NCBI GenBank assembly: GCA_009649675.1 | Contig: WJPL01000002.1 | Location: 124,001 to 188,000, forward strand | Length of the DNA stretch: 64,000 nucleotides | Reading direction: 5' to 3' | DNA from: Alphaproteobacteria bacterium HT1-32 | GTDB lineage: Bacteria > Pseudomonadota > Alphaproteobacteria > Rhodospirillales > HT1-32 | Part shown: positions 46,115 to 54,418 of the stretch, piece after piece | How positions within the stretch are numbered: position 1 is the first letter of the stretch | Layout: the number at the start of each line of letters is the position of its first letter | Translations under genes and position numbers: made by a program | Notes under the pieces: model-generated | Databases searched by the model: none | The model's input: the letters and a program-made list of their open reading frames with translations, nothing else | What the model was told of the DNA's origin: nothing

Positions 46115-47404
46115 TTATTTGATGCCCGCCCCGAAGACCATGTTCGGAATCCAGAGGCTAAGCTGTGGGAAGGCGGCGATGATGATGATCGCGCCAAAGA
46201 GGGGGATGTAATAAGGCAGCATGGCGCGGACCATTTTCGAGAAGGGTATCTCGGCAATGTCCTGCGCAATGAACAACAGAACGCCGACCGGCGGGGTGCC
46301 ACCGCCAATGATCAGGCAGAAGATCATCAGGACGCCGAAATGAACCGGATCGACGCCAAAGCTCATCACCACCGGGACCAGGATAGGTGTGAGCACAATC
46401 TCGGCTGAAGAGGCGATCATGAACAGCCCGACCAGCAACAGCAGAACAATCATCACCGTCAGGATGATGGCAGAGGAGTCAGTAAAGCCGGACAGAAAGC
46501 TGGCGATGTCCTGAGGAACCTGTTCGCGTACCATGATCCAGCTGAAGGTCGAGGCGACAGCGATGATGATCAGAACCCGGATACTGCCCCATGATACTTT
46601 TTGCAGGGTGGCCCAGAATTCACGGAACCCGACATTGCGATAGACGAAGGCACCGAGGCAAAGGCCGTACAATACGGCTACAGCGGCTGCTTCAGTTGGT
46701 GTGAAGATGCCGGAGAGAATGCCGCCGACGATGATCATCGGGAACAGCAATGCGGGTGAACCTCTCCAGGTTGCGCGACCAAGTTCGGGCAGGGTTGCAC
46801 GGGGATATCTTGGATAGCCGCGTTTGCGTGCAAGGAACCAGGTGAAGATCATCTGGACCAGAATGATGGTGACCCCCGGAACGATGCCGGCAAGCAGCAT
46901 CCGCCCGATGGAAACATCAGCCAGGGCGCCGTAAATCACCATGCCGATGGAAGGCGGGATGATGGGGCCAACCATGGCCGAGGCAACGGTGACAGCGGCG
47001 GAAAAGTCTGCCGGATAACCTTCCTTTTTCATCGCCGGGATGAGAACTGAACCAAGAGCGGCGGTATCAGCCGTGGCAGAGCCGGACATACCGGCAAAGA
47101 TCATGGAGGCGAAGATATTGACCTGCGCCAGCCCGCCATGGATATGGCCGACAAAGGCCCGCGCCATGGCAACGATCCGTTCTGTCAGATGACAGGCGTT
47201 CATCAGTTCGCCGGCCAGATAGAAGAACGGGATGGCGAGAATCAGGAATGAGTCCATCGCGGTAGTCATTCGCTGGGTCATCATCGCCAGCGAGACATCG
47301 GCCATCGCGAGATAGGATATCGAGGCGATACCCATGGCGAACACCAGAGGCATCCCCAGCATCAGCAGGGCAACCAGCACGCAGAGTACGATTACAGGCA
47401 TCAT
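46115..47404 (-). CDS. dctM: TRAP transporter large permease (DctM)
   Basis: The 429-residue protein has about twelve membrane segments and the DctM motifs FASMIFAGMSGSATADTAALGSVLIPAMKKEGY, VGPIIPPSIGMVIYGALA and GGGTPPVGVLLFIAQDIAE. It lies 14 bases after dctQ and 14 bases before the creatininase gene. It should import the substrate of the island's enzymes. Confidence 0.93.
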   Translation of the reverse strand: MMPVIVLCVLVALLMLGMPLVFAMGIASISYLAMADVSLAMMTQRMTTAMDSFLILAIPFFYLAGELMNACHLTERIVAMARAFVGHIHGGLAQVNIFASMIFAGMSGSATADTAALGSVLIPAMKKEGYPADFSAAVTVASAMVGPIIPPSIGMVIYGALADVSIGRMLLAGIVPGVTIILVQMIFTWFLARKRGYPRYPRATLPELGRATWRGSPALLFPMIIVGGILSGIFTPTEAAAVAVLYGLCLGAFVYRNVGFREFWATLQKVSWGSIRVLIIIAVASTFSWIMVREQVPQDIASFLSGFTDSSAIILTVMIVLLLLVGLFMIASSAEIVLTPILVPVVMSFGVDPVHFGVLMIFCLIIGGGTPPVGVLLFIAQDIAEIPFSKMVRAMLPYYIPLFGAIIIIAAFPQLSLWIPNMVFGAGIK

Positions 47405-47418
47405 CGGTCGGTGTTTCC

Positions 47419-47949
47419 TTACATGGCCGTGATGTCGTCGGTCGATTCGTCTCTGGGCTTTTGCCAGCGAAACACCGCACGAAGGATAATGAACAGAATC
47501 ATCAGCGCGCCGCCGATCAGGGCGGGCACACGGTAAATGCTCTCCGGCAGGTCAAGGGCACCGATTTCAACATAATGGGCAAGTTCGATCAGCGGATAGC
47601 CGCCCCAGATCAGGATGCAGAGGAATCCGAGAGCCAGTACGACATTGATCATGCGCATCACCCTGCGCGCGCGGGCGGGAAGGCGGACAAAGACAACATC
47701 GACATTCAGATGCCGACCATCCCAGCAGACCACGGAGGCACCGATGAAGGTCATCCAGACCAGCAGGATACGGACCAGCTCCTCGCTCCACACCAGCGGG
47801 CTGTCGAGGACAAACCGGAAAAAGACCTGAGCGATTGTGAGAGAAACAATGGTTCCGAATGTCAGTGCGACGATAATGCGCAACGGCAGGGCAAAGTCTC
47901 TTGCTGGCTTTGCGGGCACTGGCTTTGGCTGGTCATTTTCTGTACTCAC
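47419..47949 (-). CDS. dctQ: TRAP transporter small permease (DctQ)
   Basis: The 176-residue protein has four membrane segments and the DctQ pattern VFFRFVLDSPLVWSEELVRILLVWMTFIGASVVCWDGRHLNVDVVF. It is first in the operon, divergent from the GntR regulator gene, with the ATTTTCGAAAAT palindrome between. Confidence 0.88.
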   Translation of the reverse strand: MSTENDQPKPVPAKPARDFALPLRIIVALTFGTIVSLTIAQVFFRFVLDSPLVWSEELVRILLVWMTFIGASVVCWDGRHLNVDVVFVRLPARARRVMRMINVVLALGFLCILIWGGYPLIELAHYVEIGALDLPESIYRVPALIGGALMILFIILRAVFRWQKPRDESTDDITAM

Positions 47950-48010
47950 CCTGCGTCCCCTTTTCGCTTGGTGAGTGAACGGTAGGGCGGAAATTTTATT
48001 GTATCAAGAT

Positions 48011-48022
48011 ATTTTCGAAAAT
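48011..48022. promoter_or_regulatory. 12-bp palindrome ATTTTCGAAAAT between dctQ and the GntR gene
   Basis: ATTTTCGAAAAT is identical to the palindrome at 26807 ahead of the other TRAP operon. It lies in a 159-base AT-rich gap between the divergent TRAP operon and the GntR/FCD regulator gene. It is a candidate operator for that regulator, linking the two transporters. The surrounding A/T run adds nothing that clearly extends the palindrome. Confidence 0.5.
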
Positions 48023-48108
48023 TTTATGAATTCGGAAAATACGTTGCGCGGTGAGAATTCCAGCGATTACTATTGGTAAAAATGTCCGGATGAAATGGCC
48101 AATGAAGA

Positions 48109-48828
48109 ATGAGTAACGACAGGCTCCCTGACCCTCGACCGACGACGCAGGCGGTTGCCGTCTATGATCTGATGCGCCGGGATATTCGTAGCGGTGCGCT
48201 TGAGCCTGGTATGGCTTTGCGGACCGAGTTGCTGAAGACGCGTTACGGCTCGGGTGTCAGTCCGACCCGGGAAGCGCTGGCGCGGCTGGCGGCTGAGCAT
48301 TTTGTGACGGCAGAAGGCAAAAAGGGCTTTCGGGTTGCGCCGATCTCGATTGAGGATTTCGAGGAACTGGTCAGCATCCGCAGGGAACTGGAAGCCCGCG
48401 CGCTTCAGCTTTCCATCGCCAACGGAAATGATGACTGGGAAGCGCAGATTGTTGCGGCATTTCATCGGCTGACCAAAACCAGCCCGCCGGGACATATTCT
48501 GAACGCGATTGAGGAGGAAGAGCGGGAACGGCGGCATCGTGATTTTCACATGGCTCTGGTGTCCGGCTGTCGTTCGCGCTGGCTGCTGCGTTTCTGTGAA
48601 CAGCTGACGGCGCATCTTGAACGTTATCGCCGTATTTTGAATCCGCAGTCGGCAATCAGCACCGGGGATGGCAAGGAAATCGAGGACGAGCATCGTGCCC
48701 TGATGACGGTGATGATCAATCGTGATGTGGATGGTGCAATCGACCTGATCGAGCGCCATCGCAACCGCACCTACAACGTTATTCTCGGTCGCTTTGAAGC
48801 CTATCGTGGCTCTGTCGCAGCAGAATAA
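48109..48828 (+). CDS. GntR family regulator, FCD (FadR) subfamily
   Basis: The 239-residue product has a winged helix (TTQAVAVYDLMRRDIRSGALEPGMALRTELLKTRYGSGVSPTREALARLAAE) and a helical FCD ligand domain with RRELEARALQLSI, DFHMALVSGC and EHRALMTVMINRDVDGAIDLIERH. The His and Asp positions are those that bind metal or carboxylate ligands in this family. It is divergent from the TRAP operon and probably controls it and the following RraA-MaoC pair. The inducer is likely the imported acid. Confidence 0.88.
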   Translation: MSNDRLPDPRPTTQAVAVYDLMRRDIRSGALEPGMALRTELLKTRYGSGVSPTREALARLAAEHFVTAEGKKGFRVAPISIEDFEELVSIRRELEARALQLSIANGNDDWEAQIVAAFHRLTKTSPPGHILNAIEEEERERRHRDFHMALVSGCRSRWLLRFCEQLTAHLERYRRILNPQSAISTGDGKEIEDEHRALMTVMINRDVDGAIDLIERHRNRTYNVILGRFEAYRGSVAAE

Positions 48829-48873
48829 TCGTCACCTCTTAAAAGTGAGACAGCATACCAAAGGAAGAGTCAG

Positions 48874-49545
48874 ATGAGCTACAAAATCAACGATCTGCCG
48901 ACCCAGGTTCCGGCCGCCCTGATTGCAAAGGGATCGAGAGCAGAAACCGCAACGATTGGTCATAAACGGCTTCAGGGTTTTGTGAACCGTCGCATTCAGT
49001 CGGTTCTGGAAAACCCGAAAACAGTTGCCGGTACGGCAGTGACGCTGGCCATTCCGGGTATGGATTCGACCTTGCTGCACCACATCGTTCAGTTTCTGCG
49101 TCCGGGTGATTTCCTGTGCATCGACCGTCTCGGCGATGACGTGCATGCCTGCCTTGGTGGCGGTGTTGCGGCTGCGATCAAGGCGTCCGGCTGTATCGGT
49201 GTCGTGATTGACGGTCCCTGCACGGATGTTCCTGAAATCCGGCAGTATGATCTGCCTGTCTGGTGCAGCGGTACGGCCCCGATCACGACCCGGCTCTATG
49301 ATGTCGGCGGCGCTTTCAATACGCCGGTCTCGATTGGCGGGGCGGTTGTTAATCCCGGTGACATGGTTATTGCCGATTTCTCTGGCGTGGTTGTCATGCC
49401 GGTTGGCGAAGCCGAGGAAGATATCGACTGGGCGCTGGGCAAGCAGGCGGCAGAGCCGGAAGGCCACAAGAAGATGCTGTCGGGTGAGAAAATCGGTGAA
49501 CGTTCCGGTGCGACGGCCAAAGTCCTCGCCAAGACCGGTGGCTGA
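48874..49545 (+). CDS. RraA-fold protein (HMG aldolase/oxaloacetate decarboxylase-like), altered catalytic motif
   Basis: The 223-residue product has the RraA/dimethylmenaquinone-methyltransferase-like fold: GDFLCIDRLGDDVHACLGGGVAAAIKASGCIGVVIDGPCTDVPEIRQYDLPVWCSGTAP. In HMG/CHA aldolases the segment reads DGxxRD, with a catalytic Arg; here it is DGPCTD, with Thr in that place. AAGGAAGAG precedes the ATG. It lies 45 bases after the GntR gene and overlaps the MaoC gene. It may be an aldolase or decarboxylase variant, or a binding-only relative. Confidence 0.75.
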   Translation: MSYKINDLPTQVPAALIAKGSRAETATIGHKRLQGFVNRRIQSVLENPKTVAGTAVTLAIPGMDSTLLHHIVQFLRPGDFLCIDRLGDDVHACLGGGVAAAIKASGCIGVVIDGPCTDVPEIRQYDLPVWCSGTAPITTRLYDVGGAFNTPVSIGGAVVNPGDMVIADFSGVVVMPVGEAEEDIDWALGKQAAEPEGHKKMLSGEKIGERSGATAKVLAKTGG

Positions 49546-49994
49546 TGCAGTATCTCGACGATTATGAGCCCGGACAGCGGTTTGTAACCGCTGCCCGGCT
49601 GATGTCTGAAGATGCCGCGAAAGATTTCGCCACGGCATTTGACCCGCAACCATTTCATCTCGATGCAGCGGTGGCGGCAGACTCGACTTTTGGCAAACTT
49701 GTCGTCAGTGGCTGGCATACGGCGGCCCTGACCATGCGGCTGATGGTGGACAGCGACTTTCAGCCGGTCAACGGCATCGTTGGTTTTCGTGTTGATGAAC
49801 TGAACTGGAACAGGCCGGTTTCCCCCGGTGACCGTTTGCATGCGGTGATGGAAGTACTGGCCGTCACCCCGTCACGGTCAAAGCCGGACCGGGGAGTGCT
49901 GAAACTCCGGATCTCGACGATCAATCAGGAAGATGAGGCGGTTCAGGATATGACGGCCAACCTGCTGGTTATGCGTCGGCCTGGCGCCGGTTAG
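49545..49994 (+). CDS. MaoC family dehydratase
   Basis: The 149-residue hot-dog-fold protein has the MaoC signatures ATAFDPQPFHLD, with the catalytic Asp and His, and LVVSGWHTAALTMRL. It hydrates enoyl-CoA-like double bonds or related substrates. Its ATG overlaps the RraA TGA, so the pair is coupled. It ends stop-to-stop with the convergent glycosyltransferase gene, sharing TTAG. Confidence 0.85.
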   Translation: MQYLDDYEPGQRFVTAARLMSEDAAKDFATAFDPQPFHLDAAVAADSTFGKLVVSGWHTAALTMRLMVDSDFQPVNGIVGFRVDELNWNRPVSPGDRLHAVMEVLAVTPSRSKPDRGVLKLRISTINQEDEAVQDMTANLLVMRRPGAG

Positions 49995-51673
49995 TTTGCT
50001 GTAGAATCATCCGACTTTTTCAGGTCTTCCGGAAAATTAGGGGTCTGATCGCTGGGTGCACGTTTCACCACATCCGGATTTTGGGCGACGATCTGTGCGG
50101 GCCAGATTGCCAGATAACGTCCCCGGTAAAGGCCGATGAAGTCAGGCTTCAGGTCTGTTTCCGGCAGGATACGGTGCAGCGTAATGATACGGCCTTCCGG
50201 ATTGGCACGTATCCAGTCCGCCGCTTCGGCGTCACCGGTGGTGGTGATGGGTTTAGTGAGACGCCCGGCAAAATTGAACTGTCCGTGATATTTTCCGTAA
50301 AATGACAGGGGATGGCCGGCATCTTCATGCCGTTTGATTTCCTCTGCGACCTCATGGACATCATAATCACTCATCAGCCGCGGTGACGCGACGAGATGGA
50401 CGACGATCACCAGCAGTGACGTGGCGGCGGCCAGTGTTGCCAGCGTGCCCGTCATGCAGGTACGGGGTTTGATGATCATCCACCCGCCCATGGCAGCCAG
50501 CGCAAATCCCCAGGCTGACGGCAAGGATACCATCCAGTCCGGAATGCGTGGCGAGACGAAGGGGGCAATCACCACACCAACGCCAAGTATGATGAAAACA
50601 ATCGCCGGAACTTTTGACCAGACACCGGTTGGGGCGGCCCGCAAACCGGACAATGCCCGGGCAACAAGCAGGGCAAAGGCGGGGAATTCCGGCAGCAGGT
50701 AATGCAGTTGCTTGCCGCTGATCGCCGAGAAAGTGACGAAGGCAAAGCCGATCCAGATGACGCAGAAACGCAATCCGACTTCGGTACGGGCCGATTTCAG
50801 GACAGACAGGTTACGCCAGAAGGCGGGCCAGATTGTCCAGGGGATCAGCAGGGCGGGCATCAGGACCGTATACCAGTACCAGGGCCGGGCATGATCGAAG
50901 GCATCAACCACCCGTCCGGCGGTCTGGCCCCAGAAGATCATCTCTCGGTATTCCTCGCCACCTGCGATACCCGCAGGAATTGCCCATGCAAGCGCGATCA
51001 GGACACCGATCAGCAGCCCGAGCCCCATGCCCGTCCACCAGAAACGCCAGCCATGAGGACGCCCCGCCACGGTCCAGAACGGGGCAAGCAGGGTCACCGG
51101 CATGATATGCAGGAAGATGGCCGGGCCTTTGGCAAGAATACCGAATCCGACGGCAAGGCCGAACCATACCCAGCCCATGCGCCGGCCCGTGATCCAGGCT
51201 TCCAGCACGCCATAGAGGCCAAGCAGCGCGAAGAAGCCGACCATCATGTCGAACATGTTCAGGGTTGTGAACAGGGTCCAGAACAGCGAGCCAATCAGAA
51301 TGATCGGGGCCCATGTCGCAATATCCGGCCGGTCAGGCCAGAGACGCCGGGCAATCGCTGCGGTCAGGAACAGGTTGCCAAGGCCAAACAGCGGTGCCAC
51401 GAGACGGGCGGTAATTTCATTGACCCCGAACAGTGCCCATCCCAGCTTCATCAGCCAGAACAGCAGCGGGGGCTTGTGGTGATAGGGTTCGCCATTCAGA
51501 TAGGGCACCAGCCAGTCGCCGCGCAGCCACATTTCCCAGGCGACGGCTGCATAACGGGTTTCGTCGACAGGCAGCAGCGGTCGCCAGATGACGGCGACAA
51601 TCATCAACGCTGCCCAGAGAGCAACAGAAAACCAGATCCATTGTCTGGCGGGGGCAGGGGGCATCGTCGTCAT
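49991..51673 (-). CDS. ArnT-like glycosyltransferase, GT39/GT83 family
   Basis: The 560-residue protein has about twelve membrane segments. The acidic LPVDETRYAAVAWEMWLRGDWLVPYLNGEPYHHKPPLLFWL near the N-terminus carries the DETRY catalytic motif of ArnT/PMT-like enzymes, which move a sugar from a polyprenyl phosphate to lipid A or protein. It overlaps the VTT gene by four bases and the GT2 gene is two genes upstream. The operon therefore makes a lipid-linked sugar (GT2) and transfers it (this enzyme). Confidence 0.85.
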   Translation of the reverse strand: MTTMPPAPARQWIWFSVALWAALMIVAVIWRPLLPVDETRYAAVAWEMWLRGDWLVPYLNGEPYHHKPPLLFWLMKLGWALFGVNEITARLVAPLFGLGNLFLTAAIARRLWPDRPDIATWAPIILIGSLFWTLFTTLNMFDMMVGFFALLGLYGVLEAWITGRRMGWVWFGLAVGFGILAKGPAIFLHIMPVTLLAPFWTVAGRPHGWRFWWTGMGLGLLIGVLIALAWAIPAGIAGGEEYREMIFWGQTAGRVVDAFDHARPWYWYTVLMPALLIPWTIWPAFWRNLSVLKSARTEVGLRFCVIWIGFAFVTFSAISGKQLHYLLPEFPAFALLVARALSGLRAAPTGVWSKVPAIVFIILGVGVVIAPFVSPRIPDWMVSLPSAWGFALAAMGGWMIIKPRTCMTGTLATLAAATSLLVIVVHLVASPRLMSDYDVHEVAEEIKRHEDAGHPLSFYGKYHGQFNFAGRLTKPITTTGDAEAADWIRANPEGRIITLHRILPETDLKPDFIGLYRGRYLAIWPAQIVAQNPDVVKRAPSDQTPNFPEDLKKSDDSTAN

Positions 51674-52395
51674 GAAGCGCGGTCGGTCCGGGTTTCGTTA
51701 TCCGGGATATCGTCTGTTCCGATGGCTTCGTCAATCTGTCGGTTGAAACTGCGGCCTTGCCGGAACCGGCGATACAGGGCCACACCCATGACGGCAGAGA
51801 CGAGAAACAGCAGAACACTCAGGGAAATCCGGATTTCCGGATCAACGGTGACGCCACTTCCCAGCAGGGCGAAAACCAGCGTTTGTGGAATATAACCGAT
51901 CGCGGACCCGGAGAAAAACGGGACGGCCCGGACACTGGATACGCCGGCGGCGAGGTTCAGCACGATATTGCTGCCAACCGGCAACAGCCGGATCAGCAAG
52001 GTCATGGCGAAGGTATTGTCGCGGAAATAATCGTCGGCACGTCGTATCCGGACCGGCAGGCGCGGGCCGATCAGGTCACGCCCCATCAGCCGGGACGTGG
52101 TAAAGGCTGCAATACAGCCGATTACAGTGGCCAGCAGTGCAATGCCGGTTCCCAGGGTGACACCAAAGGCGTAGCCGCCCAGAAAGCTGACGATCTGCCG
52201 TGGCAGGCCAACCCCGGCCATAAGCCCGCCCGCCAGCAGAAAAATCGCATAGCCCTGCCAGCCGCTGTTGCGGATTTCACTGTCGATCCAGTTCTGATCG
52301 AAATGATCGGCAAGGCCGGAATGTTTGATGATCAGGCCAATGCCGCCAAGCACTGCGATGAACAGCAGGCCGCGTAATATCGGGCGCAGTTTCAT
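51670..52395 (-). CDS. VTT/TVP38 family membrane protein (DedA-like)
   Basis: The 241-residue protein has five to six membrane segments and the VTT pattern LAGGLMAGVGLPRQIVSFLGGYAFGVTLGTGIALLATVIGC, then RLLPVGSNIVLNLAAGVSSV and FFSGSAIGYIPQTLVFALLGSG. VTT proteins are lipid scramblases in several organisms. Here it sits between a GT2 and a GT39 gene with four-base overlaps. It may flip the polyprenyl-phosphate sugar made by GT2 to the periplasmic face. That role is inferred. Confidence 0.82.
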   Translation of the reverse strand: MKLRPILRGLLFIAVLGGIGLIIKHSGLADHFDQNWIDSEIRNSGWQGYAIFLLAGGLMAGVGLPRQIVSFLGGYAFGVTLGTGIALLATVIGCIAAFTTSRLMGRDLIGPRLPVRIRRADDYFRDNTFAMTLLIRLLPVGSNIVLNLAAGVSSVRAVPFFSGSAIGYIPQTLVFALLGSGVTVDPEIRISLSVLLFLVSAVMGVALYRRFRQGRSFNRQIDEAIGTDDIPDNETRTDRAS

Positions 52396-53147
52396 GTGTT
52401 GTCAGTCGGTCCGGGCAGAATGTCCGGTTGTACCGGTCGGCTTTTCAGCCACATCACACCAAAAATATCGACGATCCCGACCCAGAGCCGGTTCATCAGG
52501 CCGTATTTCGATGCGCCGCGCAGCCGGGGGCGGTGATTGACGACAACCGATTCCACGCTGCCGCCGGCCCGGATGAACAGGGCAGGAAGAAAACGGTGGA
52601 AATGATCGAAATGCGGCAGACGGAGGAAGGTCGCGGCATTGAAAAGTTTCAGTCCGCAACCGGTATCCGGTGTTGCGTCACCCAGCAGGGCGCTGCGGAC
52701 ACGGTTCGCGATACGTGACTGGAACCGGTAATAGGCGGTGTCCTTGCGATGCGCCCGCCAGCCGGCGAGCAGCAGCAGAGGGTCACCGCGTTTCTCAAGC
52801 AGTTTTGGAATGTCAGCCGGGTCGTTCTGACCGTCGCCATCCAGTGTGGCAATCCAGATTCCGCGGGCATGGCGCACACCGGTCAGGACGGCTGTACTCT
52901 GCCCGGCACTGGTCCGGTGGCGGATAACCCGCAGCCGTTCGTTCGACGTGCCGACAGCGACCAGTTCGCCCAGTGTGGCATCATCACTGCCATCATCAAC
53001 ATAGAGGATTTCGTAACGGACGCCACACGGCTCCAGCGCCGCGTCGATTTCATCGATGAGGATACGGATGTTCTCCGCTTCGTTCTTCACCGGAACGACA
53101 ACGGAAAGCTCTATTTCGTCAGTGGACGGAGCGTCTGTCATAAGCAT
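52392..53147 (-). CDS. GT2 glycosyltransferase, polyprenyl-phosphate sugar synthase-like
   Basis: The 251-residue product has VVVPVKNEAENIRILIDEIDAAL, the DGDGQNDPADIP metal motif, and VGSG-type DTGCGLKLFNAATFLRLPHFDHFHRFLPALF found in dolichyl/undecaprenyl-phosphate mannose or ArnC-type synthases. It would put a sugar on undecaprenyl phosphate at the cytoplasmic face. It heads the GT2-VTT-GT39 operon. The two C-terminal membrane helices of ArnC are absent or weak (RLWVGIVDIFGVMWL). Confidence 0.85.
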   Translation of the reverse strand: MLMTDAPSTDEIELSVVVPVKNEAENIRILIDEIDAALEPCGVRYEILYVDDGSDDATLGELVAVGTSNERLRVIRHRTSAGQSTAVLTGVRHARGIWIATLDGDGQNDPADIPKLLEKRGDPLLLLAGWRAHRKDTAYYRFQSRIANRVRSALLGDATPDTGCGLKLFNAATFLRLPHFDHFHRFLPALFIRAGGSVESVVVNHRPRLRGASKYGLMNRLWVGIVDIFGVMWLKSRPVQPDILPGPTDNT

Positions 53148-53256
53148 GCAAGCACGGTGGGGGAAATCAGCCGGCGCATTATGGTCAGCATCGTCCGTTT
53201 GGCAAACGTCGAGTTCCTGATTGTCCGCAATGGCCGGTTTTCGTGTATAGCAGGGT

Positions 53257-53709
53257 ATGGTCAGAAATTACGCTTATCACCTTGCTGTTCTTTCGTTCCT
53301 TGTTGTATCGCCGGTTTCTGCGCTGGCGGATTACCAGCGCGGCCGGTCAGCCTTTCAGGCCGGTGATTATGCGACGACTTACCGCGAATGGATAGAGGCG
53401 GCGGACAAGGGTAATGCAGACGCCCGGTTTGGGATAGGGGAACTTTATCGTCAGGGGCTGGGTGTTGGTGCGGATATCAGCCTTGCTGCTGCCTGGTATC
53501 GGCGCGCTGCGACGCAGGGACATGTCGGTGCCCTTCTGGCGCTGGCGGAGATGCACCTGACTGGCAATGGCGCCCGGCGCGATGCTGTCCGGGCCTGGCA
53601 ACTGTTCGATCAGGCCGCCGGTCTGGGAAGCGCCTGGGGGGCAAATCGTGCCCGACGGGTCTGGAGCGGTCTGTCAGCCTACCAGCGGGCGGCGGCAAAG
53701 CCGGACTAG
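53257..53709 (+). CDS. Secreted Sel1-repeat protein
   Basis: The 150-residue product has a signal peptide ending near SALA-DY and two to three Sel1-like repeats: DKGNADARFGIGELYRQGLGVGADISLAAAWYRRAATQGHVGALLALAEMHLTGNGARRDAVRAWQLF. Sel1 repeats mediate protein-protein contacts. It is divergent from the GT2 operon and ends stop-to-stop with pncA, sharing CTAG. Specific partner unknown. Confidence 0.8.
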   Translation: MVRNYAYHLAVLSFLVVSPVSALADYQRGRSAFQAGDYATTYREWIEAADKGNADARFGIGELYRQGLGVGADISLAAAWYRRAATQGHVGALLALAEMHLTGNGARRDAVRAWQLFDQAAGLGSAWGANRARRVWSGLSAYQRAAAKPD

Positions 53710-54314
53710 CTGCCGCTCAGCTGCACACCGGCCTGTTTCATGTTGTCCAGTGCAGCATCCAGTGATCCGTCCAGATCAATCGCCCGGCAGGCGTCCAGCC
53801 GAACCTCGACGGTGAAACCCTGCTGGCAGGCGTCGATTGCCGACCAGGCGACGCAGAAGTCCGTGGCAAGGCCGGTCATCACCAGATTGTGGATTCCGCG
53901 TTCCCGCAGATAACCGCCGAGGCCGGTGGCGGTTTTGTGATCGTTCTCGAAAAACGCGGAGTAGGAATCCAGTTCCCTGTCGCACCCCTTACGAAGGATC
54001 AGCGACGCCTGCGGAATGTCCAGATCTGGGTGAAAGGCAGCGCTCTCGCTTTGCTGCACGCAATGGTCTGGCCAGAGTGTCTGCGGGCCATAGCTGGCGG
54101 TAATGGCTGAAAAAGGCTGTTGCCCCGGATGACGCGACGCAAACGAGAAGTGGCCTGCCGGATGCCAGTCCTGTGTCAGCACAACATGCCGGAAGTTCCC
54201 GGCCATGTGATTGATGAGCGGAACGACGGCTTCCCCGTCCGGCACCGCCAGGGCACCGCCAGTGCAGAAATCGTTCTGAACGTCGATCACGATCAGCGCG
54301 CTATGGTTTTCCAT
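53706..54314 (-). CDS. pncA: Nicotinamidase
   Basis: The 202-residue isochorismatase-fold protein has the triad Asp11 (VIDVQNDFCTGG), Lys109 (LILRKGCDRELDSYSAF) and Cys154 (TGLATDFCVAWSA). Metal ligands Asp49, His51 and probably His84 lie in TQDWHPAGHFSF and WPDHCVQQ. It hydrolyses nicotinamide to nicotinic acid in NAD salvage. Confidence 0.92.
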   Translation of the reverse strand: MENHSALIVIDVQNDFCTGGALAVPDGEAVVPLINHMAGNFRHVVLTQDWHPAGHFSFASRHPGQQPFSAITASYGPQTLWPDHCVQQSESAAFHPDLDIPQASLILRKGCDRELDSYSAFFENDHKTATGLGGYLRERGIHNLVMTGLATDFCVAWSAIDACQQGFTVEVRLDACRAIDLDGSLDAALDNMKQAGVQLSGS

Positions 54315-54418
54315 TGGCCTGTCCTTTCCGGGTTCTGGTGCAGAAGATATTCAGGTCTCAGGCCCGGTTCTGACAGTGAATCGGTTGCCAATTTCCATCC
54401 CTCCAGCATACTCCGTAT

